Part shown: one piece after another, positions 22,236 to 30,514 of the stretch
Numbering within the stretch: position 1 is the stretch's first letter
Layout: the number at the start of each line of letters is the position of its first letter
IMG/VR virus record: IMGVR_UViG_3300001798_000003
Coordinates: 1-37,724 of that record
DNA length: 37,724 nt
Reading direction: 5' to 3' (one strand)
Origin: a virus
Notes under the pieces: generated by a model
What the model saw: the letters and a program-made list of their open reading frames with translations, nothing else
Databases searched by the model: none
Told to the model about the DNA's origin: nothing
Translations under genes and position numbers: made by a program

Positions 22236-23192
22236 TTACAGTCTTTGTGTTACGTTAAGCCCAGAGATCCAGTTCTGATTGGTGATTGCTCGACCGATCG
22301 CGAACTTGGCATACAATTGGCTGTTTTGGGCAACGCTAGACACAACATAAGGAGGTCTGTACCCTAAGAGTGCGCTATAGTTGTTCTGTTCAACTTTTGT
22401 TGCAGCTTCAAGCCCATACATAGGAATTGTATAGACTGTGGCTCCTGTCAAAGATGCGCCTGGTGTCTTAGCAGCTTTTGAGCTGACAAAGAATCGGAAG
22501 CGGCTTACTGAACAGTATTCTTCTGGTCTCAGTCCTTCTTGCATTGGGTATGCGTTTTTGAGCAGTACGCCTTGAACGTTTTGAAGGTCTGGAGTGATAT
22601 CAGTCGAAGCAAGAGCAATGAAGGCATCGCGAGTTGGCGCTGTACCGAATTTGTTCTGAGCTTCGATGGTTTCTAGCATTGTGCGTGCATCATTGCCAAG
22701 CAAGATACGCTCAATGTTGTTGATGTCATTACGAGAAATTTCACTTGGCTGATCCCCGTTTACCCCGCCTGTGGCATTGATGTAGCTCACAGATGAAGCG
22801 TAAAGATCGCGCATCAGAAGATCTTCTTTCTCACGTAGCCACTGCCCGAGAAGAGCTGTGAATTTAGTGAGAACTTTGTCGTTTTCCCATAATACAACTT
22901 GCTCGTTGATGACTACGGTTTTGGCGTAGATTTCAACTTTAGCGTCGATATCAGAACGGACGACAACTTCAGGAGCTGGATCAATACCAGAACCATCGAG
23001 TTGGCCGCCATTTGTGGAGAGTCTTTCATATCGGGACATACGGATATTTCGCCCAATATGTGATTCGGCATAATGTAAATCCGCGCCGAAACTGTGAATG
23101 AGGTTGAACATGGGCGTAGAGAGCAGATCTTCGCTAAGCTGCAAAGGTAGCTCTGGAGCCATGTTGTTAATGTTGGTGATCCCAGATGACAT
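22236..23192 (-). CDS. Major capsid protein, N4-gp56-like
   Basis: The protein has 318 residues. The layout fits the N4 gp56 capsid family of the HK97 fold: an N-terminal arm (NMAPELPLQLSEDLLSTPMFN), an extended region with GRNIRMSRYERL, a spine helix (KFTALLGQWLREKEDLLMRDL), and a P-domain with DLQNVQGVLLKNAYPMQEG. No cleavage site can be fixed. Scaffold is encoded just upstream and a decoration-like protein just downstream. The leader upstream (23193-23320) is shared with the repeat fibre gene, the only two such places in the window. Confidence 0.8.
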   Translation of the reverse strand: MSSGITNINNMAPELPLQLSEDLLSTPMFNLIHSFGADLHYAESHIGRNIRMSRYERLSTNGGQLDGSGIDPAPEVVVRSDIDAKVEIYAKTVVINEQVVLWENDKVLTKFTALLGQWLREKEDLLMRDLYASSVSYINATGGVNGDQPSEISRNDINNIERILLGNDARTMLETIEAQNKFGTAPTRDAFIALASTDITPDLQNVQGVLLKNAYPMQEGLRPEEYCSVSRFRFFVSSKAAKTPGASLTGATVYTIPMYGLEAATKVEQNNYSALLGYRPPYVVSSVAQNSQLYAKFAIGRAITNQNWISGLNVTQRL

Positions 23193-23287
23193 ATTTGAAC
23201 CTAAGTTAAGTTTTAGTTTTGGCGTTTTTGGCGAAAAAAACTAATTACTGCCTAGGTTGGCGATTCCCTATATGTCTGCCATGGGTT

Positions 23288-23320
23288 AAGATAGCGAATC
23301 TTATGTTACGCTGACCTCAA
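23288..23320 (-). promoter_or_regulatory. Shared leader element upstream of the capsid gene
   Basis: This is the twin of the block at 10418-10450. TAAGA(T) and (A)TCTTA form a dyad around TAGCGA. A second dyad, ATGTT/AACAT, overlaps it at 23303-23323. It lies 96 bases before the capsid ATG; the other copy lies 72 bases before the fibre ATG. It could be a late promoter or a stabilising RNA leader. A plus-strand gene begins 46 bases to its right. Confidence 0.55.
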
Positions 23321-23365
23321 CATAACGAATCAAATATTTAATGACAAGAGGACAAAGGGGCTCAA

Positions 23366-23572
23366 ATGGACTGGATACAATTTACAATTTTCGTTTTAGG
23401 AAACATGGTATTTACTTTGACGTTGTGGTTATGGAATAGATCCGAATCACGTAATGATCATCGTCAACTTGAAACTCGTGTTTCTGCACTAATCGAAGCC
23501 ATACGACAAGACATGATAGACTTCCACGGGCGTCTATGTGCTATCGAAGAGAAAACCAGAAATCGAAAGTAA
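23366..23572 (+). CDS. FHGRLC-family small membrane protein (member 4)
   Basis: The protein has 68 residues. A membrane helix (FTIFVLGNMVFTLTLWLW) is followed by NRSESRNDHRQL, a charged helix and IDFHGRLCAIEEKTRNRK. It is closest in layout to member 1 at 3509. It lies alone on the plus strand between the capsid gene and the scaffold gene, both minus strand. GAGGACAAAGGGG before the ATG offers a ribosome site. A strong hairpin follows it at 23603-23645. Confidence 0.7.
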   Translation: MDWIQFTIFVLGNMVFTLTLWLWNRSESRNDHRQLETRVSALIEAIRQDMIDFHGRLCAIEEKTRNRK

Positions 23573-23602
23573 ATCAGGTAAACATAGAATCCGTTTGATA
23601 GA

Positions 23603-23645
23603 TGAGTGATCATTTTCGTAACATCACGGAAATGATCCTGACTCA
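23603..23645. terminator. Bidirectional hairpin between convergent genes
   Basis: TGAGT-GATCATTTTCGT pairs with ACGGAAATGATC-ACTCA (one G-T pair and a three-base bulge) for 17 pairs around a 6-base loop. The right arm contains the stop codon of the scaffold gene. No T-run follows on either strand, so termination would need extra factors, or the stem may protect RNA ends. Confidence 0.55.
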
Positions 23646-24374
23646 TCCTCCCTTCATCACCTTCTGCATTCTCTGCCAATTCGCTTGCCTTCTTGCTTCA
23701 TCGAGTTGAATAGGAGCTGTATCGCCGACTTGAGTCTTTCCGGCAATGCTCATAGCTTGTGGCTTGGAGAAGTTCTTATCGGCTTTGTTCTGCTCTTTTT
23801 TTCCATCCACGTTTGGAACGAATCTCTTGACGGCCTTGTAAACGTTAGACCATTTATCATAGCCATCGGGTAAGTTTTTAAATGCAGCAGCAACTTCAGG
23901 ATAGTGATATTCAAGATAGTCTAGATTCTCATGCGTGCATACTTGATCGAAGTCACGGAAGGTCTCTGTCAATCTCTGAGGGAAGTTAGCCTGCTCTTGT
24001 TGGATGCGCTCTTGCTGATATCGCTTCTCTCTTTCTGCCAAGGCAGCATCGATCTTGCGTTGGATCTTCTCATCTTCTGAGATATCTTGATCGGGATTAT
24101 AGACATCCATCGTAGCTTGTCGATGATCTTGTTTATTCAGTAGAGCTTCCATAGCTGCTTTGAGAGCTTGAGCTTCGGCTTCTTTCTCGGCAGCGCGTTT
24201 TTCTGCCTCTATCTTTTGCTTACGCTCAACTTCTCTTGCTTCTCGAAACTTCTTCCAGTTGATCTGTTCGGTGGTTTCTTGAGGAGCTGTTTGTTCAGGA
24301 GTTGCTTTTTGCTCTTGTGTTGTATCACTTTTTTGAGTAATTTCAGGCTCGGATGATTTAACTTCTTGTTCCAT
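23643..24374 (-). CDS. Capsid scaffolding protein
   Basis: The protein has 243 residues. It is highly charged and mainly coiled-coil: a glutamate/lysine/alanine-rich helix at about 45-95 (REAREVERKQKIEAEKRAA), another at about 125-150 (KIDAALAEREKRYQQ), and a short folded part (FDQVCTHENLDYLEYHYPEV). The basic C-terminus may bind the capsid. It lies between portal and capsid genes, the standard place for a scaffold. AGGAG precedes the ATG. No protease gene was seen, so scaffold removal is probably by exit, as in P22. Confidence 0.7.
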   Translation of the reverse strand: MEQEVKSSEPEITQKSDTTQEQKATPEQTAPQETTEQINWKKFREAREVERKQKIEAEKRAAEKEAEAQALKAAMEALLNKQDHRQATMDVYNPDQDISEDEKIQRKIDAALAEREKRYQQERIQQEQANFPQRLTETFRDFDQVCTHENLDYLEYHYPEVAAAFKNLPDGYDKWSNVYKAVKRFVPNVDGKKEQNKADKNFSKPQAMSIAGKTQVGDTAPIQLDEARRQANWQRMQKVMKGG

Positions 24375-24384
24375 TTAGGCTCCT

Positions 24385-24672
24385 ATGATCGATGATGATA
24401 TGATTATTAATCCGGATGTTGTTCCATTTTCCAAGGAAGATGTAAAGAAAAATCTAGAACATTATCGCAAGACGCTTTCTTACATGGGAGCAAATGTCCC
24501 AATTCAAGTTTTATGTTTACCAAAAGCTTTAGAAAAGTCATTGATTAAGGCTCGTCTCGTTCGTGTCTATGACCTTATAAGTTGCAATCTTGCTGAAATC
24601 GAAGGGGTCGGGCCTAAGAGTCTCGATCTCCTTGCAGCCCGCCTTGATGAGTTCTTCTCGGTGAGCATTTAG
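24385..24672 (+). CDS. Second alpha-CTD-like (helix-hairpin-helix) protein
   Basis: The protein has 95 residues. Residues about 39-92 follow the alpha-CTD fold: PIQVLCLPKALEKSLIKARL, VYDLISCNLAEI, then EGVGPKSLDLLAARL. The second hairpin keeps G-x-G-P-K-S (G76, K78, S79, matching E. coli G296, K298, S299). In place of R265 and N268 it has A48 and K51, so it may bind DNA differently or not at all. The N-terminal 38 residues are acidic. It begins 10 bases from the divergent scaffold gene, and its 3' end overlaps the opposite-strand gene at 24538 by 135 bases. The start has only a weak TTAGG ribosome site. Confidence 0.6.
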   Translation: MIDDDMIINPDVVPFSKEDVKKNLEHYRKTLSYMGANVPIQVLCLPKALEKSLIKARLVRVYDLISCNLAEIEGVGPKSLDLLAARLDEFFSVSI

Positions 24673-25146
24673 GTATTCGATTTCTGAGAGCATCTTGATG
24701 CCATGTTCTTTACGAATGGACTCCCAGAAATGTCCATCATAAAAAGCCACGCTCCAGCGTTTCATACTTTTAAATTGGTCGGCGACATTAGGACAAAGAT
24801 AAAGGGCTTCCATCACTGGAGCGGGCGGAAGAATCCATAGTCGTTTCAAAAGCGTTTGCTTGCGCTTGCTCCATAAGAATACGCCTTGATCGGGTCTAGG
24901 AGATGGTAGGTGAGGATAGGCATAGAATTTACGCCGCTTTACTCCATGGATAAGAGGATCGTTTGCTAGCACGAAGCATACGCAATATTCATCTTCATCA
25001 AAGATCTTGTCATGCAGCTCCACACAAGCTTCTAATTGCTTGCCGAAGTCCTCATTGACAGCATGACCTATCTCAAGAGGATCATATCTTGTAGTATCTT
25101 GTGAAGCCTTGACAGCTAACGCGCCAACTGTAGGTCTATCTTGCAT
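24538..25146 (-). CDS. Conserved-looking late protein of unknown role, next to portal
   Basis: The 202-residue protein has a mixed composition with an aromatic middle (RKFYAYPHLPSPRPDQG, FLWSKRKQTLLKRLW, WSVAFYDGHFWESIRKEHG). It looks like a folded cytoplasmic or head-assembly protein and sits between portal and scaffold. Its last 45 codons are opposite the alpha-CTD-like gene, so both strands are coding there. The ATG at 25146 has no clear ribosome site, so translation may depend on coupling or another signal. No family name can be given. Confidence 0.55.
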   Translation of the reverse strand: MQDRPTVGALAVKASQDTTRYDPLEIGHAVNEDFGKQLEACVELHDKIFDEDEYCVCFVLANDPLIHGVKRRKFYAYPHLPSPRPDQGVFLWSKRKQTLLKRLWILPPAPVMEALYLCPNVADQFKSMKRWSVAFYDGHFWESIRKEHGIKMLSEIEYLNAHREELIKAGCKEIETLRPDPFDFSKIATYKVIDTNETSLNQ

Positions 25147-25210
25147 AAATTAAATGGGGCATGAGAAAAAAGGTATTAACGTCTCTCTCTTAAGCCTTGC
25201 CCCGAGGCAA

Positions 25211-25414
25211 TTAATATTTCATCTGATTCTTTTTTACATAGCCAGATAGCTTTTGTGTAGACTCTTGTAAAGCTTCTGGATTTGGCTTATCTGTGTAGCG
25301 AAGATCGCTTTCAGAGCCTAGTTCAGATTGAGTCTTTTCCCAGTGTTCTTGTCCCATTTTAGACTGATGATTGGACATTCCTTTCATCAGAGGGATGTTT
25401 TTGCCTTTTGCCAT
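25211..25414 (-). CDS. Small hydrophilic late protein
   Basis: The 67-residue protein is basic at both ends, with MAKGKNIPLMKGMSNHQSKMG and a C-terminal YVKKNQMKY. A strong GGGAGGG ribosome site precedes the ATG, which suggests plentiful product. It lies immediately after the portal gene. It may be a minor head protein; nothing more can be read. Confidence 0.5.
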   Translation of the reverse strand: MAKGKNIPLMKGMSNHQSKMGQEHWEKTQSELGSESDLRYTDKPNPEALQESTQKLSGYVKKNQMKY

Positions 25415-25429
25415 ATGCCCTCCCAGGTT

Positions 25430-27475
25430 TTAGGCTAATTGAGTTTGTGCTTGAGCTGTTTTTTCTTGCTCATTTGCTAATTTTATCGATTGCGCCATTT
25501 CAAAGCTATTTTTGAAATTAGCAAAATCCATATCCTCAAGTTCAATCATCATCTTAACGAGATTTAGATCCGCTTCTGTGTTCTTATGTTCGGTGTTGGA
25601 TTGAATTTCATTGATCTTAGCAAGTCTCTCTTGAGCTGAGGCCACTAGGTCTTTCTCGCGGGCCATATCAGCTCTAGATTTTGCATAGGCTGCCATAACT
25701 TTGGCGTTCTCAGCCTTCTCTTGTTGCTCAGCTTGCGCTTGCTGTTGCTGGGATTGCTGCTCTGCCATCTCCGCAGAGTCTTGCTCAGCTTGTTTCTTAT
25801 TGGTAAGAAATGCAGCTCGCCAGATAGTCTTATCAGCTACATTCATCCCCAGTTCTCTGAAGTGCAAGAGTTGTTGTAGCTCCATCTGTCTTTGAGTAGC
25901 TGAATAATTTCCTTCTTCAACTGTGACGGAATATTTGAGAGAATGACTTGTGAAGAATCTCGGATCGGGTTCATGGCCAAGTATGCTACTGATCTTACCC
26001 TTGCTAAAGTTCTTTCGGATTGCTTGGAGACGAATCTTACCATAGAGGCGTTGGGTATAATCGAGCTTATCGAAGATAGTTTGCAGAGTCGTGAGCCCAG
26101 CACCTTGACGCAACATGGATAGTATACCAGATTTGTCATCCGTGGCTGCTCCGAGTAGCTCTTCGTTGACTCCCGATATTTTGGTAATATCTTCTGCGAG
26201 GCTACGGGATAACTCCATAATTGATTGAGGCAAAGCTGCTGCCTCGACGCGTTGAATCTCATTTGGTAAGTGCCCTGCTTTAAGAGGAACAAGGAAGCCC
26301 TGTCCTGATTGTCTAAAAGATTTAGGGTCAACAACGGCATCGACCGGATAAATCCATCCAGAGTTAATCTGAGATTGGAGTATATCCATTTCGATAACTT
26401 TTCTCATGTTATAAAGATACTGACTATCACGTAAGTTTCGAATGATGCCTTGAACACGCCAAGCATAAGACTGAATATCTGGCTCGTGATAACACAGAGA
26501 AGGAATAAAAGGATAAGAATCAATCCCCAGAAGATTTTGCCCATGGTAAAGCGGTTTCCCTCCCAAACAAATGCAAAGTTTAACAGTAGGAATCTGAGTT
26601 TTCTTAATGACTAGCCATGGCTGCTGAGCAAGCGTGCGCTCCATCATATCCGCGCTGTCTTCTTCATCTTCTTCCCATAGCATAGATTCCCCTGTTTTGG
26701 GATCTAAGACAATGGTAGCCTCTCGTGATGTTCGGTAATGGAATTCGTCATAGGCAAAGAGCTGATTGGTTGCCATATTGAGCAGCTCTGCTTGGAGAGG
26801 GAATCTGCCATCTTTAAGACCGCTTGGACGCATCTTGGCAATTTCCTTAGCATGACCAGGAAGAAGAGCCTTAGCGGCTTCCTGATTGACCCAACGCCTC
26901 CTCCAGACAAATGAGCAGTCTGTAAGATCCATCTTGCGGAAATACGGATCGATCAGAAAATTATTGTAAGCAACTTGATCAGTAAATAGATCCCCGCTGA
27001 CAGGATCAAGAGTATAATCAGGGTAAAGATGAAGAAGGGACATGCCAGTGTCACAACTTCCTTCAAAAGCTTGCGAAAGATACTCTTGGAAGCCATCTCT
27101 TTCTTCACTCCACTTGAGAACTGCATTGAATTCATCGGATAACTGATCGCCTTCAAAATTAGGAAGGGTAATGGTAGATTTACGATTCTTACGCTGATAC
27201 CCACAGATCATATTGATATGGCGCCGTATCAAGTTGAAGAAGAACCTACGGGCTTGATAGTAGTTGTTGTCGCCATAGATCATCGACCATAATGACTGAT
27301 CTCCGGCTTTGAATCGCTTGTCAATGCTGCCTTGTTGCCAATAGGATGCGTTTTGGGGATAACTAGACTCATAGAAATGAGACATCATCTGTTTTATATT
27401 TTTAGCATCTACGTCATTTCCATCTATATATCCCCCAAGCGAATATCCTCCATTAGAATTTTCGTAGCTGCCCAT
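25430..27475 (-). CDS. Portal protein, P22-like
   Basis: The protein has 681 residues from the ATG at 27475, which follows GAGG at six bases; a TTG four codons earlier overlaps the HNH stop. It has portal features: RRFFFNLIRRHINMICGYQRKNR near the start, SYPFIPSLCYHEPDIQSYAWRVQG, a DSQYLYNMRKVIEMDI helix, and DKSGILSMLRQGAGLTTLQTIFDKL near the crown. A long helical barrel-like C-terminus follows, rich in glutamine and glutamate (about 560-680). P22-type portals carry such a barrel. The protein forms the ring through which terminase pumps DNA. Confidence 0.85.
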   Translation of the reverse strand: MGSYENSNGGYSLGGYIDGNDVDAKNIKQMMSHFYESSYPQNASYWQQGSIDKRFKAGDQSLWSMIYGDNNYYQARRFFFNLIRRHINMICGYQRKNRKSTITLPNFEGDQLSDEFNAVLKWSEERDGFQEYLSQAFEGSCDTGMSLLHLYPDYTLDPVSGDLFTDQVAYNNFLIDPYFRKMDLTDCSFVWRRRWVNQEAAKALLPGHAKEIAKMRPSGLKDGRFPLQAELLNMATNQLFAYDEFHYRTSREATIVLDPKTGESMLWEEDEEDSADMMERTLAQQPWLVIKKTQIPTVKLCICLGGKPLYHGQNLLGIDSYPFIPSLCYHEPDIQSYAWRVQGIIRNLRDSQYLYNMRKVIEMDILQSQINSGWIYPVDAVVDPKSFRQSGQGFLVPLKAGHLPNEIQRVEAAALPQSIMELSRSLAEDITKISGVNEELLGAATDDKSGILSMLRQGAGLTTLQTIFDKLDYTQRLYGKIRLQAIRKNFSKGKISSILGHEPDPRFFTSHSLKYSVTVEEGNYSATQRQMELQQLLHFRELGMNVADKTIWRAAFLTNKKQAEQDSAEMAEQQSQQQQAQAEQQEKAENAKVMAAYAKSRADMAREKDLVASAQERLAKINEIQSNTEHKNTEADLNLVKMMIELEDMDFANFKNSFEMAQSIKLANEQEKTAQAQTQLA

Positions 27476-27483
27476 CCAATGCC

Positions 27484-28167
27484 TCAAGGATCAATAATTA
27501 TATATCCATAATCTACGAGAAATTCTTTAAAATATCTAATCTTATCTTCAACTCTCTGCCCCGAAGGTTGTCCTTTGTGCCATAACTCAAGATTTTCTAT
27601 TCGATTATCGTGTCTTATACCATTTTTATGATGTACACTCTCCCCTTTCTTAAGAGGTCTTTTTAAATGTTCGCTCATGATAAAAATATGTTCTGGGATT
27701 GCTCCTTTATCTGAATTGGCATTCGGATGACCTACTTTTGTAATGATCTTATATCCATCTTTATTTACATGACCATCTCCAGGAGGTTTACGCTTAAGAG
27801 GCCCATGAGGTTCTTGACCGCGATATTTTCTATGGGAAATACGATTGTAAAGAATTCTATTCTCTCTATATCCTGGGATTTCTTCTTCTTTTCTTATCCT
27901 TTCGCATTTACTACAGAGTATCTTGGTTTTATTTTTGATCTTTACGCTCGTCCGCTGACATACAGAACATGGTGTTAATGGTTGCTTAGCTTCTCTAATT
28001 TTTTTAGCACATGTAAAGCAGTGCTTGCCGAAATTCTTATATTCCTTTGAGCAATTAGCACAATATCTCAATGGTAACTTGGCAAACCATCTCTTGTTGT
28101 AGCAAGATTGGCATAAATTGACGTAGTTTGACTTATTTTCTTGATGGCATGATTGACAGATTTTCAT
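27484..28167 (-). CDS. HNH homing endonuclease (second of three)
   Basis: The protein has 227 residues. The N-terminal half has four zinc-binding CxxC-type pairs (from CQSCHQEN to CSKCERIR). The HNH_3-like core is in the second half: EHIFIMSEHLKRPLKKGE, VHHKNG and DNRIENLEL. The gene sits between the large terminase and the portal. Insertion next to terminase genes is common for such elements in phages. The core resembles that of the HNH gene at 33357, with the same E-H-x-x-x-M-x-x-H-L-x-R-P-L pattern. Confidence 0.85.
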   Translation of the reverse strand: MKICQSCHQENKSNYVNLCQSCYNKRWFAKLPLRYCANCSKEYKNFGKHCFTCAKKIREAKQPLTPCSVCQRTSVKIKNKTKILCSKCERIRKEEEIPGYRENRILYNRISHRKYRGQEPHGPLKRKPPGDGHVNKDGYKIITKVGHPNANSDKGAIPEHIFIMSEHLKRPLKKGESVHHKNGIRHDNRIENLELWHKGQPSGQRVEDKIRYFKEFLVDYGYIIIDP

Positions 28168-28225
28168 GATAACTCCTTGTAGGGAAATATGTTAACATGA
28201 ATTATCTATTCGACTACACAGAATT

Positions 28226-29506
28226 CTACAGATATTCTCCATTACCACCAGCAAATTCACCCAACGCAGAAAACTGATCGCCATAAATGTTTCGACGTAT
28301 TTGCTCTATAGATAAATGCTCATCAGGCGAGCCGAAATCTCCTCTCGGAAAAGCTGAGCAAATACTATAGCGTAACGCGTCGCAAATATGATCATTTATT
28401 TTAATTGGCTTATCCTCGCCCCTATCAGCAGCTTTAGGGTCCCAGGCATACGATTGAATCTGCTCGATAAGATTGGTACAACTTTTGTGAATGACGATGT
28501 TTTTACCAGCTATGAATTTCGAGACAGTTTTGATGCCTAGTAGTACATCATTGTTAGCGTCTACAACTGGAATGTTTTCTTGACGTAGAGCTATCTTAAG
28601 GCTCGCTGCTGCTGGGTCTACATAGACGGCAGATACATTCCTAAAGCCAAGGAAGTCCTTTATATCCCTGACAAGCTCTGCATCTGTCTTCGATCTTCCT
28701 CGCTTTACAGAATCGTAGTAATACTCTGATTCTATTCGTATTTGAGGAAATTGCTTAGGCGTGATAGCACATAAAACGGCGGCTGTTGCATTCGTTGTTC
28801 CATAGTCTATCCCACAGATATAGTAGTTGGGATTAGACATGGGGTGTTCATAGAGATTGTAGTCATCGAAGCTATCCCATATAGCACCGAAAGCTAAAGC
28901 CCATTCGCCTAGAATGTAGCGCTTGTAATACATGCCAGAGAAAGAAGTCTTGAGAGCCGTCTTATATGCCTCATCCAAGCTAGGATTGTCGTCCAATTGG
29001 AAATTCCAATAGATCAGATCATGCTCTTTCCTGTCGATATACTGCTTTTTCAGCCAGTGTGCTGGCCCCTCTGGGTTGCAGGTAGCAAAAAGCTGGGCTC
29101 CTGGCACACTAAGCCGAGTTTCTAGCATCTTCCAGAAGGGCTCAGGTATACAGGTAGCTTCATCAACATAGGCGATTGCTAAAGTTGAACCTTGGATAGT
29201 CGTAACCGCGCTGATATCAGGAGCGCCTATGAAGTAGACATTCCTTCCGTATAGCTTTACATGGTTACATTTTTCAGATGGGACAGGGAAGTCCTGCAAT
29301 TTGTAAAGCGGATTTACAATGTTACGCTGGATAGTCGATCGGTTTACACCGATGATCATCGCATCACCAGGAGGCCCATTTTTAAGACGTTCAGAAAGCT
29401 TGAGGATGCTGGAGTGGGTCTTGCCCGACCTCACTGCTCCCACCCATATGTTGAACCTGTGAGTCGCTTCCTGATAGCTCTGAATTTGCTTTTGACTCAA
29501 TGGCAT
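28226..29506 (-). CDS. Terminase large subunit
   Basis: The protein has 426 residues. Walker A is GAVRSGKT at 23-30. Walker B is IAYVDEA with D115 and E116. The coupling motif is FATCNPEG near 140-147. The RNase H-like nuclease has CGIDYGTTNA (D234), AVYVDPAA (D297) and a final DHICDALRY (D372, D376). It powers packaging and cuts concatemers. The start is fixed by the Walker A position, yet the first 116 bases overlap the small-subunit gene in another frame. The family type (headful or cohesive) cannot be told from sequence alone. Confidence 0.93.
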   Translation of the reverse strand: MPLSQKQIQSYQEATHRFNIWVGAVRSGKTHSSILKLSERLKNGPPGDAMIIGVNRSTIQRNIVNPLYKLQDFPVPSEKCNHVKLYGRNVYFIGAPDISAVTTIQGSTLAIAYVDEATCIPEPFWKMLETRLSVPGAQLFATCNPEGPAHWLKKQYIDRKEHDLIYWNFQLDDNPSLDEAYKTALKTSFSGMYYKRYILGEWALAFGAIWDSFDDYNLYEHPMSNPNYYICGIDYGTTNATAAVLCAITPKQFPQIRIESEYYYDSVKRGRSKTDAELVRDIKDFLGFRNVSAVYVDPAAASLKIALRQENIPVVDANNDVLLGIKTVSKFIAGKNIVIHKSCTNLIEQIQSYAWDPKAADRGEDKPIKINDHICDALRYSICSAFPRGDFGSPDEHLSIEQIRRNIYGDQFSALGEFAGGNGEYL

Positions 29507-29909
29507 TTATCTTTTCCTTTAGAATAGCATTTTCAGCAAGCACTTGATGCACGATGTCAAGATGAGGATTCATTTGAGCTGTCTTGTCGGTTTCTGATTC
29601 GTGATCTTTTTGGTCTAGATACTGTTTGCCAAGCCAAATGCCCATTGAAGCATTCTTTTGTGCTAGTTTAAATTGTGATCTTCTTAAACTACATTTACCA
29701 CCTTCACTAAACCTTTTATAAACGACGGAATAATCTTCTTTATAATGTAGTTTCGCTCTATCTGATAAAGTATCTTTATTAACTCTAAGAAAACCTGCCA
29801 TTTCGCCTAAAGTGCACTGAATATGGCAAAGTTGTTCGAACATGTTCCAATCGATATCAGCTAGTGGTCTACCTTTTGGATTGAAGTTGTTTCCTTTAGG
29901 AGCCGGCAT
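29391..29909 (-). CDS. Terminase small subunit
   Basis: The protein has 172 residues. It begins APKGNNFNPKGRP and has a helix-turn-helix at about 20-55 (TLGEMAGFLRVNKDTLSDRA), then KCSLRRSQFKLAQKNASMGIWLGKQYLDQKD, the usual pattern of small subunits that recognise the packaging site. A coiled coil (VLAENAILKEKINAIESKA) probably drives ring assembly. The final 38 codons overlap the large-subunit gene. It follows the ParB-like gene. Confidence 0.75.
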   Translation of the reverse strand: MPAPKGNNFNPKGRPLADIDWNMFEQLCHIQCTLGEMAGFLRVNKDTLSDRAKLHYKEDYSVVYKRFSEGGKCSLRRSQFKLAQKNASMGIWLGKQYLDQKDHESETDKTAQMNPHLDIVHQVLAENAILKEKINAIESKANSELSGSDSQVQHMGGSSEVGQDPLQHPQAF

Positions 29910-29916
29910 CTAAAAC

Positions 29917-30408
29917 CTATTTCTTCTTCTGAGATTTTTTCTTAATCTTTTGATTGCACTCAGGGCAACGGGAATCGTCCGAATCTTTTTCTTCTTCTTT
30001 GTCTAAAGGATTAGACAGTTCATAGGATAAGAATGACTGTAATCCTTCCATACCCCAGCATACTAGATCATCAATTTCGAATTCGTTAGCTAGAATATCG
30101 TTATCAAATGAGCCTGTATTGGCATTCAAGCGAATATTTAACTCTTCTACTTCTTTTTCATCAAGAGCACGATCGGGAACGAAGACTTCTATTCTCTTAA
30201 TGTCTTTTCCCAGGACATTGATACGCTGATGGCCGCCTATGATTGTGTTGTCTGTATTGATACAAGGTCTATCGATAAGGCCGAATCTTTCTAATGAAGC
30301 GCGTAGATGTCTTTCTTGATCTTTTGTGAGGACTCTAGGGTTTTTGTGATATGGGGTAAGATCAGAGATATTCCGCTCTTCAATATGCCAAGAGATCTTT
30401 TTAGTCAT
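29917..30408 (-). CDS. ParB/sulfiredoxin-fold protein near terminase
   Basis: The protein has 163 residues. Residues about 14-70 match the ParB N-terminal nuclease-type domain: PYHKNPRVLTKDQERHLRASL, then IIGGHQRINVLGK with G58-G-H-Q-R62. A C-terminal CPECNQ pair could bind zinc. Domains of this type next to terminase genes occur in many phages, sometimes with a DNA methylase. No methylase is present here. As the first gene of the late operon it may act on DNA during packaging. No partition role is likely because there is no ParA. Confidence 0.7.
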   Translation of the reverse strand: MTKKISWHIEERNISDLTPYHKNPRVLTKDQERHLRASLERFGLIDRPCINTDNTIIGGHQRINVLGKDIKRIEVFVPDRALDEKEVEELNIRLNANTGSFDNDILANEFEIDDLVCWGMEGLQSFLSYELSNPLDKEEEKDSDDSRCPECNQKIKKKSQKKK

Positions 30409-30414
30409 AGCCAG

Positions 30415-30443
30415 ATACTCTAAAAAGTTTAAATTTAAGTCAA
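30415..30443 (-). promoter_or_regulatory. Possible promoter of the late operon
   Basis: On the minus strand TTGACT (30443-30438) and GAGTAT (30420-30415) are spaced by 17 bases. The -35 is good and the -10 is poor, as expected if an activator is needed. It lies just before the ParB-like gene. Confidence 0.3.
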
Positions 30444-30514
30444 AGAAAAGATTGGGGTTTCATAATTCAATCTCTTTTGTTAGATTGTTTTCATTAAGCA
30501 TCAAGGAGGATATA

